A stretch of 64,000 nt of DNA from Tahibacter aquaticus (GTDB lineage Bacteria > Pseudomonadota > Gammaproteobacteria > Xanthomonadales > Rhodanobacteraceae): positions 86,001-150,000 of the forward strand of contig NZ_SNZH01000019.1 in NCBI RefSeq assembly GCF_004363655.1, written 5' to 3'. Shown here piece after piece: positions 8,839 to 16,991 of this stretch. Position 1 is the first letter of the stretch. Every line of letters begins with the position of its first letter. Made by a program: the position numbers and the translations under genes. Below the pieces are notes generated by a model. That model had not been told where the DNA came from and ran no database searches. It saw only the letters and a program-made list of their open reading frames with translations.

Positions 8839-9558
8839 GTGACCGCAACGCTGCTGCATCGCCGTTGGCAAAGCCTCGTCATTCTTCTGCTGCTGGCCAC
8901 CAGCGCGCTCGCCCTGGAAGCGCCCGCACCGTATGCCCTCGCCCAGCGCATCGACCTGGTCACCCTGCTGCCGCCGCCACCAGCCGCCGGATCGGCCGCG
9001 GACAAGGAAGACCTGGCGCAACTGCTGGCCCTGCAGCATTCGCGCAGCGAAGCCGAGCTGGAACTGGCCAAGGCCGACGCCCAAGCCTCGGTATTTCGTT
9101 TCGCCGACGCTCTCGGCGACGGCTTTACGGCCGCCAGCCTGCCGCACACCGCGCAGCTGTTCGAACGGCTGACCCGCTCCATCGGTGCCGTAGTCAATCC
9201 GGTCAAGGACCACTGGAACCGCCCTCGCCCCTTCGTTGCCTCCAGTGCAATACAGCCGCAGATGCGTCCCGACGGGGCGACCTACCCCAGCGGCCACGGC
9301 GCCCTGGCGCGGCTGTACGCGATCGTGCTGGCCGACCTGCTGCCGGCGCAGCGCCGGCCGATCTTCGAGCGCGCCGACCGCTTTGCCCGCGGCCGCCTCG
9401 TCATCGGCGTGCATTACCCCAGCGACATCGAGGCCGGCAGCATCGCCGCCAGCGTGATTGCGGCCGAGCTGCGCCAGCAGGACGACTTCCGCCGCGATTT
9501 TGCCGCTGCGCGCGAGGAACTGGCGGCCTGGCAGTCGAAAACCGTCGGCAAGGACTAA
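8839..9558 (+). CDS. Class A acid phosphatase (PAP2 family)
   Basis: The protein is about 239 residues. The GTG start at 8839 has CAGGA 11 bases upstream and immediately precedes a good signal peptide (TATLLHRRWQSLVILLLLA, cut after ALA). An upstream ATG at 8800 would add residues in front of the signal. The phosphatase signature is complete: KDHWNRPRP near residue 123, PSGHGA near 151, and ARGRLVIGVHYPSD near 183-196 (one His/Asp pair per family rule). It should hydrolyse phosphomonoesters in the periplasm. It stands alone, divergent from the YcaQ-type gene. Confidence 0.9.
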   Translation: MTATLLHRRWQSLVILLLLATSALALEAPAPYALAQRIDLVTLLPPPPAAGSAADKEDLAQLLALQHSRSEAELELAKADAQASVFRFADALGDGFTAASLPHTAQLFERLTRSIGAVVNPVKDHWNRPRPFVASSAIQPQMRPDGATYPSGHGALARLYAIVLADLLPAQRRPIFERADRFARGRLVIGVHYPSDIEAGSIAASVIAAELRQQDDFRRDFAAAREELAAWQSKTVGKD

Positions 9559-9788
9559 TACCCTGTACCGGGCAAATCGATAGCCGCTCACTCATGCTGG
9601 CCGCGCAGGACTTGCTGCTCGCTGGGCCAACGGCTTCGGCGATTGGCCTCGCTCCGCAGCAGCGTCCCGCGCAACCGGTCCTTCGTGAACTCGCAACCGA
9701 TTCATCCATTGCAGGCCACTGGCTCCACACGGCCTGCACGCCGGCACTGGGCAGAATCGTTGCATCACCGGCCGCTGCGGAAACCGCC

Positions 9789-10160
9789 ATGCTCGTCATC
9801 TACCTGCTGCTCAACGCCGCGCTGTATGCGGTGTTTGCCCTGGCCACCAGCATTGCGCCTGCGCGCATTGCCGCGGCGCTGGGCTTCAGCCTGGATACGC
9901 CAGGCCGGATCGAATTCCTGACCGTCTACGGTGGGCTGGAGCTGGGCCTGGCCGCGTTCTACGCCTGGGCCGTCTACGCCGGTGTGCCCATGCAGCGTGC
10001 GGCATTGATGTTTTCGCTGTTTCTGTATGCCGGCCTGGTGCTGTACCGCGGCGCCGGCCTGCTCGCCTACGGCGCACCCGGCAACACCGTGCTGGCGGTC
10101 GCCGGGCTGGAACTACTGCTGCTGATCGGCGCGGTCGTGCTGGTACTGCGTACGGCCTGA
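9789..10160 (+). CDS. DUF4345-family membrane protein
   Basis: The protein is 123 residues with four predicted membrane spans. The pattern IAAALGF...RIEFLTVYGGLELGLAAFYAW fits DUF4345, an uncharacterised small integral membrane family. The 230 bases upstream hold nothing recognisable. The function is unknown. Confidence 0.75.
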   Translation: MLVIYLLLNAALYAVFALATSIAPARIAAALGFSLDTPGRIEFLTVYGGLELGLAAFYAWAVYAGVPMQRAALMFSLFLYAGLVLYRGAGLLAYGAPGNTVLAVAGLELLLLIGAVVLVLRTA

Positions 10161-10183
10161 AGCCGCAGTGGCGTCGCTAGCGG

Positions 10184-10349
10184 CGCAATTCACTGTGCTT
10201 GTCGCACCCTACCCAGGTACACCGCGCCTGCATGTCCAGCTGCGCGTTCGCAGGGTGCGACGAGCGAACGCGAATTGCACCATCGCCGCGTCAGGTTTGA
10301 CGCTCTGCCCGATGATTCGCCGGCGCAATTCGCTATGCTCATCGCGCCT
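10184..10349. repeat. Cluster of three REP-like palindromic units
   Basis: Three related units share the core (G)GCGCAATTC...TCGC(A/G)CC. Units at 10184-10214 and 10251-10281 are in inverted orientation to each other, and a third, direct copy lies at 10322-10349. Each unit is itself a weak hairpin. They fill the space between the convergent DUF4345 and lipase genes, a typical place for REP/BIME elements. A second pair of the same family is at 29197-29302. Confidence 0.7.
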
Positions 10350-10424
10350 TGCGCGGCCCGCCACGACTGCGGCACACGCGGAAAATTCGCAACGCAGCTA
10401 TTTCCACATGTCCGCAGCCATGCC

Positions 10425-11348
10425 TCAGCTGCCGTTGTCGACCAGCGGAGCGCCCAGCAAAGCCAGATAGGTCTCGCCGCTGTGCTGCAGCCCGGCTTCG
10501 ACGAACCAGTCGTCGTTGAGGTCGATCGTGCCCTGCAGCGGCACGCCGTTGCCGGGCTGGGTGTAGTCGATGTGTTCCAGGTCCAGCACTCCCCTGATGC
10601 CGTCGAGTAGCGGCACCAGGGCCAGCGGCAGGCTGGGGTTGCCGGGAAAGGACTGGCGAATCCAGTCCAGCGCCGCAAACGCATGCGGCACCACGTCGTC
10701 GACGTTGTAGTAACGGCTGTTGGTCATGGCGAACTGGCTTTCCAGCCAGCCAGCGAATACCTCGTTGCCGGCGGTAGGCCCGGCAAAGGTCACCGGCCAG
10801 AAATCCAGCACGTTCTGCCCCGGCGAGAATTCCTGGTGCAGATAGGCGGCCAGCATGGTCGCCAACGCACCGCCCAGGCTGTGTCCGACCACGGCCGTGA
10901 GGTACGGCCGGTCGGCATTGGCGCGCAGAAAGCTGACCAGATCCTGCCCGGCTGCATTCTTCAGCGTAAGCAGACTGCCCAACCCCTGCAGCGAGCCCCG
11001 CGAGACGCGCGCGCCGTCCGGCGCACCGTCGTAAGGCCACAGCGCCGACCGGAACACGCTCAGATCCTGGCCAAACCAGTCGATCCAGAACGCCTTGGAC
11101 TTGGGATTGCTGACCGAGCCACGGATCGCCACGCAGAATTGGCCGCTGGTCTTGTCCTGGGCGACGAACACCTGGTTGCCGGTATCGCTCGCATACCAGA
11201 CCAGCGACCAATTGCCCTGGGTCGCCAGGCCGGTATCGGCCAGCAGGCTGACGATAGTGGCCTGGTCCGGGGCATAGGCGATGGATGCCATGGTCATGCC
11301 GATCTGGCCGACGACAGTACCGCCGGTCGTGCTGAATACTGCGGTCAT
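10425..11348 (-). CDS. Class 3 lipase family protein
   Basis: This 307-residue protein has the lipase nucleophile elbow GHSLGG (Ser157), preceded by a strand (LTAVV). An acid residue probably lies in YYNVDDVVPH (about residue 215), and a histidine follows downstream. FCVAIRGSVSNPKSKAFWIDWF matches the conserved beginning of Lipase_3 domains. No classical signal peptide is present. The start at 11348 follows CAGGAG at six bases and gives MTAVFSTTGGTVV; the longer frame upstream is unlikely. The likely reaction is hydrolysis of acylglycerols or phospholipids. Confidence 0.87.
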   Translation of the reverse strand: MTAVFSTTGGTVVGQIGMTMASIAYAPDQATIVSLLADTGLATQGNWSLVWYASDTGNQVFVAQDKTSGQFCVAIRGSVSNPKSKAFWIDWFGQDLSVFRSALWPYDGAPDGARVSRGSLQGLGSLLTLKNAAGQDLVSFLRANADRPYLTAVVGHSLGGALATMLAAYLHQEFSPGQNVLDFWPVTFAGPTAGNEVFAGWLESQFAMTNSRYYNVDDVVPHAFAALDWIRQSFPGNPSLPLALVPLLDGIRGVLDLEHIDYTQPGNGVPLQGTIDLNDDWFVEAGLQHSGETYLALLGAPLVDNGS

Positions 11349-11562
11349 GAGTGCTCCTGAGTGGGCAAAACAGCGGAAACGTGTCGCGCCGGCAAACCTC
11401 CGCGGCGGCAAACGCGCCATACCGCGCGACTCTTGAACATTTTATCTTTTATCGCATTTTTCGCAGAAACCCAGCCTGCGCCGGCGGCAAAATGCAAGTG
11501 TTTCGAGCAATTCCTAGCTTCTTAAGCGACAATAGGCCGCCCCACCTATCGCCAGCCCCCCT

Positions 11563-13713
11563 ATGACCGAGCCTTCCGACACCTCTCCGCCCTCCCTGAC
11601 CTTCCGCGAGCTGAACCTGCCCGCGGCCGTGCTCAAGGCCCTGGACGAGGTCGGCTACGAATCGCCATCGCCTATCCAGGCGGCGACGATTCCGCCGCTG
11701 CTGGAAGGCCGTGACGTGCTGGGCCAGGCCCAGACCGGTACTGGCAAGACCGCTGCCTTCGCCTTGCCCATCCTGGCCAAGATCGATCCGGCCAAGCACT
11801 ACCCCCAGGCGCTGGTGCTGTGTCCCACGCGCGAGCTGGCCATACAGGTCGCCGAAGCCTTCCAGAAATACGCCGCGCACCTGCCCGGCTTCCAGATCCT
11901 GCCGATCTACGGCGGCCAGGGCTACGGCCCGCAGCTGCAGGCGCTGCGCCGCGGTGTACAAGTCGTGGTCGGTACGCCGGGCCGCGTGATCGACCATCTC
12001 AATCGCGGCACCCTGGATATTTCCAAGCTGGCCTGTCTGGTACTGGACGAAGCCGACGAAATGCTGCGCATGGGCTTCGTCGACGACGTCGAGGCCGTGC
12101 TGCTGAAAACCCCGCCGACGCGACAGATCGCACTGTTCTCGGCCACCATGCCGGCACCGATCCGGCGCATCGCGCAAACCCATCTGAAAGACCCGGTCGA
12201 AGTCACGATCAAGGCCAAGACCACCACCGCGACGAATATCCGCCAGCGCTACTGGGCGGTCAGCGGCCTGCACAAGCTCGAAGCACTGACCCGCATCCTC
12301 GAAGCCGAGCCGTTCGACGCCATGATCATCTTCGCCCGCACCAAGGCGGCCACCGAAGAACTGGCCGAGAAACTCGCGGCAAGGGGGCTGGCCGCCGCAG
12401 CGATCAACGGCGACATTCAGCAGCAGCAGCGCGAACGCACCATCCAGCGCCTCAAGGACGGCCAGATCGACATCCTGGTTGCCACCGACGTAGCCGCGCG
12501 CGGCCTCGACGTAGAGCGCATCAGCCACGTGCTGAATTTCGACATTCCCTACGACACCGAAGCCTACGTGCACCGCATCGGCCGCACCGGCCGCGCCGGC
12601 CGCAGCGGCGACGCGATCCTGTTCGTGGCCCCGCGCGAGCGCGGCATGCTGCGCGCGATCGAGCGCGCCACGCGCCAGCCTATCGAACAGATGCAGCTGC
12701 CCACGGTCGAGGCAGTGAATGACCAGCGCATCTCGCGCTTCAAGCAGCGCATCACCGATACCCGCGCCGCCGGCGGACTGGAACTGTTCCAGCAGCTGAT
12801 CGAGCAATACGAAACCGAGCACGACGTGCCGGCCGTGGAAATCGCCGCCGCACTGGCACGCCTGGCCCAGGGCGACTCGCCGCTACTGCTGGAACCGGAA
12901 AAGAAATTCGAGCGCAACGAACGCGAGAAGTGGAACGAGCGTCCCGCCCGCGAAGCCGGCAGCGATTCGCGCTACGGCCAGCGCACCGACCGGCGCGACC
13001 GCGACGGCTCCAACGCCAGCGGCCCTCGTCCGCGCTATCCCAACGCCGACACCGCACCACGCAGCTCGGCGGTGCGCAACGAACATGCCACGCCGCGGCC
13101 CGCGTATCCACGCAACGAACACGCTACACCGCGCCACGAACACGCCACGCCCCGGCACGAAACCCCGCGCAGCGAACACACTGCCACGCCGGCGCCGCGC
13201 ACCGAACAGGCCGCACCACCAGCGGTTCCCCCTACCGAACACGCCGCAGCACGGCACGACGCACCGCGGCATGACACGCCACGCGGCGAACCCGGCAGCG
13301 AACCCGCCCACCGCATCGAACGCCTCGACCAGCCTGCCCCGCGCGATTCCGCCGCCTCCGCCAGCGAACGCTCGCCGCGCAAGGACAAGGCGCGCCGGCA
13401 GGAACAGGGCATGGAAACCTTCCGCATCGAGGTCGGTCATTCCCATGGCGTCAAGCCCGCCAACATCGTCGGCGCCATCGCCAACGAAGCCGGACTGGAC
13501 AGCGCCAACATCGGCCGCATCGACATCCGCGACGACCACAGCCTGATCGACCTGCCCGAAGGCATGCCCGGCGATGTGTTCAAGCACCTGAAAAAAGTCT
13601 GGGTATCCGGCCAGCAACTGCGCATCACCAAGGCCGACGACGCGCCCGAGGGTTTCCGCGGCGGCGATGTACAGCGTTCCGGACCGCGCAAGCCGCCGCC
13701 GAAACGCCGCTGA
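11563..13713 (+). CDS. deaD: DEAD-box RNA helicase DeaD/CsdA with a repetitive tail
   Basis: The helicase core is complete: AQTGTGKT near residue 56, VLDEADEM near 161, SAT, and HRIGRTGRAGR near 334. The C-terminal DbpA-type RNA-binding domain (FRIEVGHSHGVKPANIVGAI onward, about residues 620-695) is also present. It would unwind RNA in ribosome assembly and cold adaptation. Between core and RNA-binding domain is about 160 residues of low complexity, rich in Arg, Pro, His, Thr and Glu, with loosely repeated RNEHATPR-like units (about residues 505-560). This makes it longer than E. coli DeaD (about 630). It is preceded by an A+T-richer leader (11440-11545). Confidence 0.94.
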   Translation: MTEPSDTSPPSLTFRELNLPAAVLKALDEVGYESPSPIQAATIPPLLEGRDVLGQAQTGTGKTAAFALPILAKIDPAKHYPQALVLCPTRELAIQVAEAFQKYAAHLPGFQILPIYGGQGYGPQLQALRRGVQVVVGTPGRVIDHLNRGTLDISKLACLVLDEADEMLRMGFVDDVEAVLLKTPPTRQIALFSATMPAPIRRIAQTHLKDPVEVTIKAKTTTATNIRQRYWAVSGLHKLEALTRILEAEPFDAMIIFARTKAATEELAEKLAARGLAAAAINGDIQQQQRERTIQRLKDGQIDILVATDVAARGLDVERISHVLNFDIPYDTEAYVHRIGRTGRAGRSGDAILFVAPRERGMLRAIERATRQPIEQMQLPTVEAVNDQRISRFKQRITDTRAAGGLELFQQLIEQYETEHDVPAVEIAAALARLAQGDSPLLLEPEKKFERNEREKWNERPAREAGSDSRYGQRTDRRDRDGSNASGPRPRYPNADTAPRSSAVRNEHATPRPAYPRNEHATPRHEHATPRHETPRSEHTATPAPRTEQAAPPAVPPTEHAAARHDAPRHDTPRGEPGSEPAHRIERLDQPAPRDSAASASERSPRKDKARRQEQGMETFRIEVGHSHGVKPANIVGAIANEAGLDSANIGRIDIRDDHSLIDLPEGMPGDVFKHLKKVWVSGQQLRITKADDAPEGFRGGDVQRSGPRKPPPKRR

Positions 13714-13724
13714 GCTCGTTGATG

Positions 13725-13749
13725 CAACGCGCCCGACACGGGCGCGTTG
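13725..13749 (+). terminator. Hairpin behind deaD
   Basis: A perfect 10-bp stem (CAACGCGCCC with GGGCGCGTTG) and 5-base loop begin 11 bases after the deaD stop. No T-run follows, so it may stabilise the mRNA end rather than terminate by itself. Confidence 0.55.
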
Positions 13750-13908
13750 GCTTGCATTCTGCGCAGTAAACCTCGCTTGCGGCGCAAGCGGTTTCGCCGC
13801 GCCAGCCCGCATGGCGCTTGGCGCCACGCCATCACCCACTCCTGCCGCTCAGACTGGCACGACACCTGCGACGCAGTGCCTACCCACATTGCGCCAGAGG
13901 TAGCTGTC

Positions 13909-14211
13909 ATGCCCACGCCCTACTCGCCCTCGTTCCGCCTGGCTACCGCCGTGCTGCTGGCCGCCGGCCTGGGCAGCGCCGTCGCGCAGACACCGGCTCC
14001 GGCGACGCCCCCCGCCACGCAGCGGCTGGATCCGCCCAATACCGGCATGGCTTCGCTGGCCCAGCTCGACCTCAACCACGACGGCTTCATCGACAAATCC
14101 GAAGTACCCGCCGGCAACGAACTGGCCGGCAAATTCGCCCGTCTGGACCAGAACAGCGACGGCAAACTCGATGCCGAAGAGTTCGCGCGCTACCAGGAAG
14201 AAAACCGCTGA
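13909..14211 (+). CDS. Exported EF-hand calcium-binding protein
   Basis: This 100-residue protein has a signal peptide ending AVAQ. Two EF-hand loops follow: DLNHDGFIDKSE (about residues 53-64) and DQNSDGKLDAEE (about 81-92), both with the D-x-(N/D)-x-D-G spacing and a final glutamate. It should bind two calcium ions in the periplasm. The partner is unknown. The start has GAGG upstream. It may be co-transcribed with the gene that starts 82 bases downstream. Confidence 0.85.
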   Translation: MPTPYSPSFRLATAVLLAAGLGSAVAQTPAPATPPATQRLDPPNTGMASLAQLDLNHDGFIDKSEVPAGNELAGKFARLDQNSDGKLDAEEFARYQEENR

Positions 14212-14293
14212 GCCCCGCGCCACGCGCAATCCGCGCATGAACGGGCCGCAACCACTTCGCCGCGCCCTGACCGTCCGGCGACAGGAGGCAACC

Positions 14294-14740
14294 ATGAAAT
14301 CGCACTGGGAATTCTTCAAGGAAGGCGACCACTCCTTCGGCATGTTCTACCCGCGTCACTACATCGTGGCGGGTTTCGACAGCATCGAAAACGCACTCGT
14401 CGCGGAACGTGAACTGCTGTTGCAGGGGTTCGCCGAAGACGAAGTCAAATCCGCCACCGGCAGCTTCGTCGTCGACCAGCTCGAATCCCTCGACGACGCC
14501 AGCTTTCTGGACAAATTGAAAATCCAGATCTCCAAGGCCGTAGGCACCGAAGCCGGCTACATCGACGACGATCTCAAGCTTGCCCGCCGCGGCGGCGGCT
14601 TCCTGTTCGTGTATGCCCCCGGCGATGAGGACTGCCGCCGCGCCATGGCCGTGCTGGAACCCCTACGCCCCGAATTCGCACGGCGCTACCTGCCCATGGC
14701 CATCGAACGCCTGATCTATCCGGCACGCGTGCAGGCATAG
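14294..14740 (+). CDS. Hypothetical stress-type cytosolic protein
   Basis: The ATG at 14294 has a strong GGAGG ribosome-binding site six bases upstream, giving a 148-residue protein (MKSHWEFFKEGDHSFGMFYP). The part YIVAGFDSIENALVAERELLLQGF is an alpha/beta segment reminiscent of small stress proteins that open with a similar strand-helix unit. I cannot assign a family. No signal peptide or membrane span is seen. A clear terminator follows. Confidence 0.75.
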   Translation: MKSHWEFFKEGDHSFGMFYPRHYIVAGFDSIENALVAERELLLQGFAEDEVKSATGSFVVDQLESLDDASFLDKLKIQISKAVGTEAGYIDDDLKLARRGGGFLFVYAPGDEDCRRAMAVLEPLRPEFARRYLPMAIERLIYPARVQA

Positions 14741-14768
14741 CGGCAGCCCGCCGCGCGACCGAGAACCC

Positions 14769-14799
14769 AGGCGCCGCCTTAGTGCGGCGCCTTTCTTTT
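14769..14799 (+). terminator. Rho-independent terminator
   Basis: A 9-bp stem (AGGCGCCGC with GCGGCGCCT) and a 6-base loop are followed by TTCTTTT. It lies 29 bases after the stop of the preceding gene. Confidence 0.85.
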
Positions 14800-15358
14800 G
14801 GGCAGAAGACGCGGGGCCCAAAGATACGGCCTATCGATGTCCCGTTCGACATCCTTTCGGCATTAGGTTTTCGTTGGCGAAAGACCTCGATATTGGGGTT
14901 CGCCTGCGGTTCACGGCCAAGCCACGTCTCTTTCTGGTTATTGCCGCGCAATAACTTTGCCGTTGCCGTTGCCTGTGATTCTGCTGTGGCCCTCGCAGGG
15001 GACAGGATGTCCCGTGCGTCGACCGCCGTAACGGCCCTCACGCAGTGGCACGCCATGGATGGCCTTCAACCGCGGCATCCGGGGTGTCCTGGGAGAATCC
15101 AAGGAGGGGATGGACAAGCATCTCCTCCTTGGTCGCGCGCCCACGGCGCGCGAAACGCGCCGCCAGGCACCCAAACAACGACCGCCTCGTCCTCCCCAAA
15201 ACCTCATATCGAAACAAACACCCGCGATGACCCACCGCCCACAAATCGACAATCATTTAGCAACCGTTTAACCAGCGAAATGGCGAGATACCTCCCATAC
15301 GGCGACGGACCGCTGCACGCCAGCCGATTCGCTCATATCGCTTCAAGGAAACTCAGCC
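14800..15358. other. Gene-free stretch with repeat remnants
   Basis: No convincing gene. It contains a 26-base segment (14884-14909) that recurs with two mismatches at 35083-35108, a short palindrome GGGACAGGATGTCCC (around 14999-15013), and a 14-bp-arm inverted repeat at 15099-15132 with one mismatch. The final 20 bases carry AAGGAA, the ribosome-binding site of the next gene. Confidence 0.6.
15099..15132. repeat. 14-bp inverted repeat in intergenic region
   Basis: CCAAGGAGGGGATG pairs with CATCTCCTCCTTGG across a 6-base loop, with one mismatch. There is no T-tract and no adjacent gene end, so it is better read as a dispersed palindromic element than as a terminator. Confidence 0.65.
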
Positions 15359-16795
15359 ATGGGTACGAAGGTTGCCATTGTCGGCGGCGGCGCTGCTGCC
15401 GCGTTTGTCATCACGGAACTGCTGGAACACGGCGTCGGCATGCCCGCCGAACTGCACTGGTATTCGGGCCGCCGCGGCGGCAGCCGCGGGGTGGCCTATG
15501 CGACGCCGGTGGACGAGCACCTGCTCAACGTGCGTGCCACCGCGATGGGGCTCAACTCGGCCGAGCCGACCGAGTTCCTCGATTTCGCCCGCCAGCACCT
15601 GCCGAATGCCCGCGGCGGCGACTTCCTGCCGCGCCGGCTCTACGGCGACTATCTGGAAGCCCGCGTCTCGCGCGCCTTCGAAGGAGCTTCCTTCCGCGGT
15701 ATCCGCGCCTCGCGCCTGCGCACCGAGATCGACAGCATCGCCCCCGCCGCCGGCGGCGGCTATGTGCTGACCGACTCCACCGGCTATCCCAATCACGCCG
15801 ACATCGTCGTCGTCGCCACCGGTGCCCTGCCAGCGCGCGCGCTGCCTCAAGCCTGCGACGCCTTGATCGAAGCCGGCCGCTACGTGCTCGATCCGTGGCA
15901 GTGGCTGTCGGCCAACACCTTGCCATTCGATAAATTGCGCAAAGTACTCATTGTCGGCTCCGGTCTGTCCGCGGTCGACCTGGCTCTGAGCGTGACCGAG
16001 CGCTGGCCGCAGGTGCGGGTAACCCTGCTGTCACGCCGCGGCCGTCTGCCTGCCGCGCACGTGCGCGACGCACAACTGCCGGCTGAAGGTCTCAACGAAT
16101 TGCTGGAAGACCTGCGCGAACATCCGGATCTGCGCAGCTGGACCCGGCTGGTGCGCAGTGCCTGCGACGAAGCCGATGACTGGCGCAGCGTGGTCGACAG
16201 CCTGCGCCATGCCACGCCACAGCTGTGGCAGTCGCTGGGCGAGGTCGATCGCCGCCGTTTCCTGCGCCATCTGCGCGGCATCTGGGAAATCGGCCGTCAC
16301 CGCATGCCACCGCAAGTGGCACGGCGCATGCTCGAACTGCAGGCCGACCGGCGTATCGAAACCCAGGCCGGGCGCATCCAGTCCTTCCGTGCAGGCAAGC
16401 AGAACCGCCCTATCCTGGCCTGGACCCAGGCGCCGCGCCACGACAGCGTGCAAGTGGCCAGCTATGACCTGGTACTGCAATGCGTAGGCATGGACACCGA
16501 AGCGCGCAGCACTACCCATGGACTGGTGCGCTCGCTGCTGCAGCGGGGCTTGGCCACGCCCGACCGGCTGGGCCTGGGCCTGCACGCCGACAAAGACGGG
16601 CGCCTTGCACCAGACCAGCGTCTATGGACCCTGGGCGCGCTGTGCCGCGGCCGCGACTGGGAATCCACCGCCATCCCGGAAATCCGCCAGCAGGCCCGCC
16701 GCATCGCCGTGCAGCTGTTCCGCGAGCTGGCCAGCGATACCGCTCGCGAAAAGCCGCCGCGACGCACGGCGGAGGTGGCGGATATTCATTGGTAG
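15359..16795 (+). CDS. FAD/NAD(P)-binding protein (NAD_binding_9 type)
   Basis: This 478-residue protein opens with a Rossmann dinucleotide motif (VAIVGGGAAAAFV). RGVAYATP...HLLNVRATAMGL follows, typical of the FAD-NAD(P)-binding family also seen in lysine/ornithine N-monooxygenase-like proteins. A second GxGxxxxD-type motif (VLIVGSGLSAVDLAL) lies near residue 200. The C-terminus carries LGALCRGRDWESTAIPEIRQQA, common in this family. It is probably a soluble flavoprotein; the substrate is unknown. The start has AAGGAA nine bases upstream. The stop faces the serine hydrolase gene across a perfect palindrome. Confidence 0.85.
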   Translation: MGTKVAIVGGGAAAAFVITELLEHGVGMPAELHWYSGRRGGSRGVAYATPVDEHLLNVRATAMGLNSAEPTEFLDFARQHLPNARGGDFLPRRLYGDYLEARVSRAFEGASFRGIRASRLRTEIDSIAPAAGGGYVLTDSTGYPNHADIVVVATGALPARALPQACDALIEAGRYVLDPWQWLSANTLPFDKLRKVLIVGSGLSAVDLALSVTERWPQVRVTLLSRRGRLPAAHVRDAQLPAEGLNELLEDLREHPDLRSWTRLVRSACDEADDWRSVVDSLRHATPQLWQSLGEVDRRRFLRHLRGIWEIGRHRMPPQVARRMLELQADRRIETQAGRIQSFRAGKQNRPILAWTQAPRHDSVQVASYDLVLQCVGMDTEARSTTHGLVRSLLQRGLATPDRLGLGLHADKDGRLAPDQRLWTLGALCRGRDWESTAIPEIRQQARRIAVQLFRELASDTAREKPPRRTAEVADIHW

Positions 16796-16940
16796 GCTTG
16801 GCTCGGTCAGTCGCCGGCTTCGCACGTCATTCAACTCACACCACGTTGGAAACTTCTGCAAGGTGAAAAGTGAATATGCGGAGCAGGCGTCGAAATGGCC
16901 GAGCCGTCCCGATCTGATTTTCGCCCCGCCCCTTACCTAA

Positions 16941-16976
16941 CCTCTCCCCAGGCTCGCAAGCGAGCCTGGGGAGAGG
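16941..16976. terminator. Perfect 16-bp palindrome between convergent genes
   Basis: CCTCTCCCCAGGCTCG and its exact complement flank a CAAG loop. It lies 16 bases beyond the stop of the minus-strand gene and 145 bases beyond the plus-strand gene. It could work as a bidirectional terminator, although T-tracts are absent. A related CCCTCTCCCC-type palindrome is at 30792-30823, so it is also a dispersed repeat. Confidence 0.6.
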
Positions 16977-16991
16977 GACCGGAAGCAAAAC

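Noticed and set aside
15045-15271. Short overlapping frames of 60-70 codons in the gap before 15359
   Set aside because: They derive from repeat sequence, lack ribosome-binding sites and have no resemblance to known proteins.
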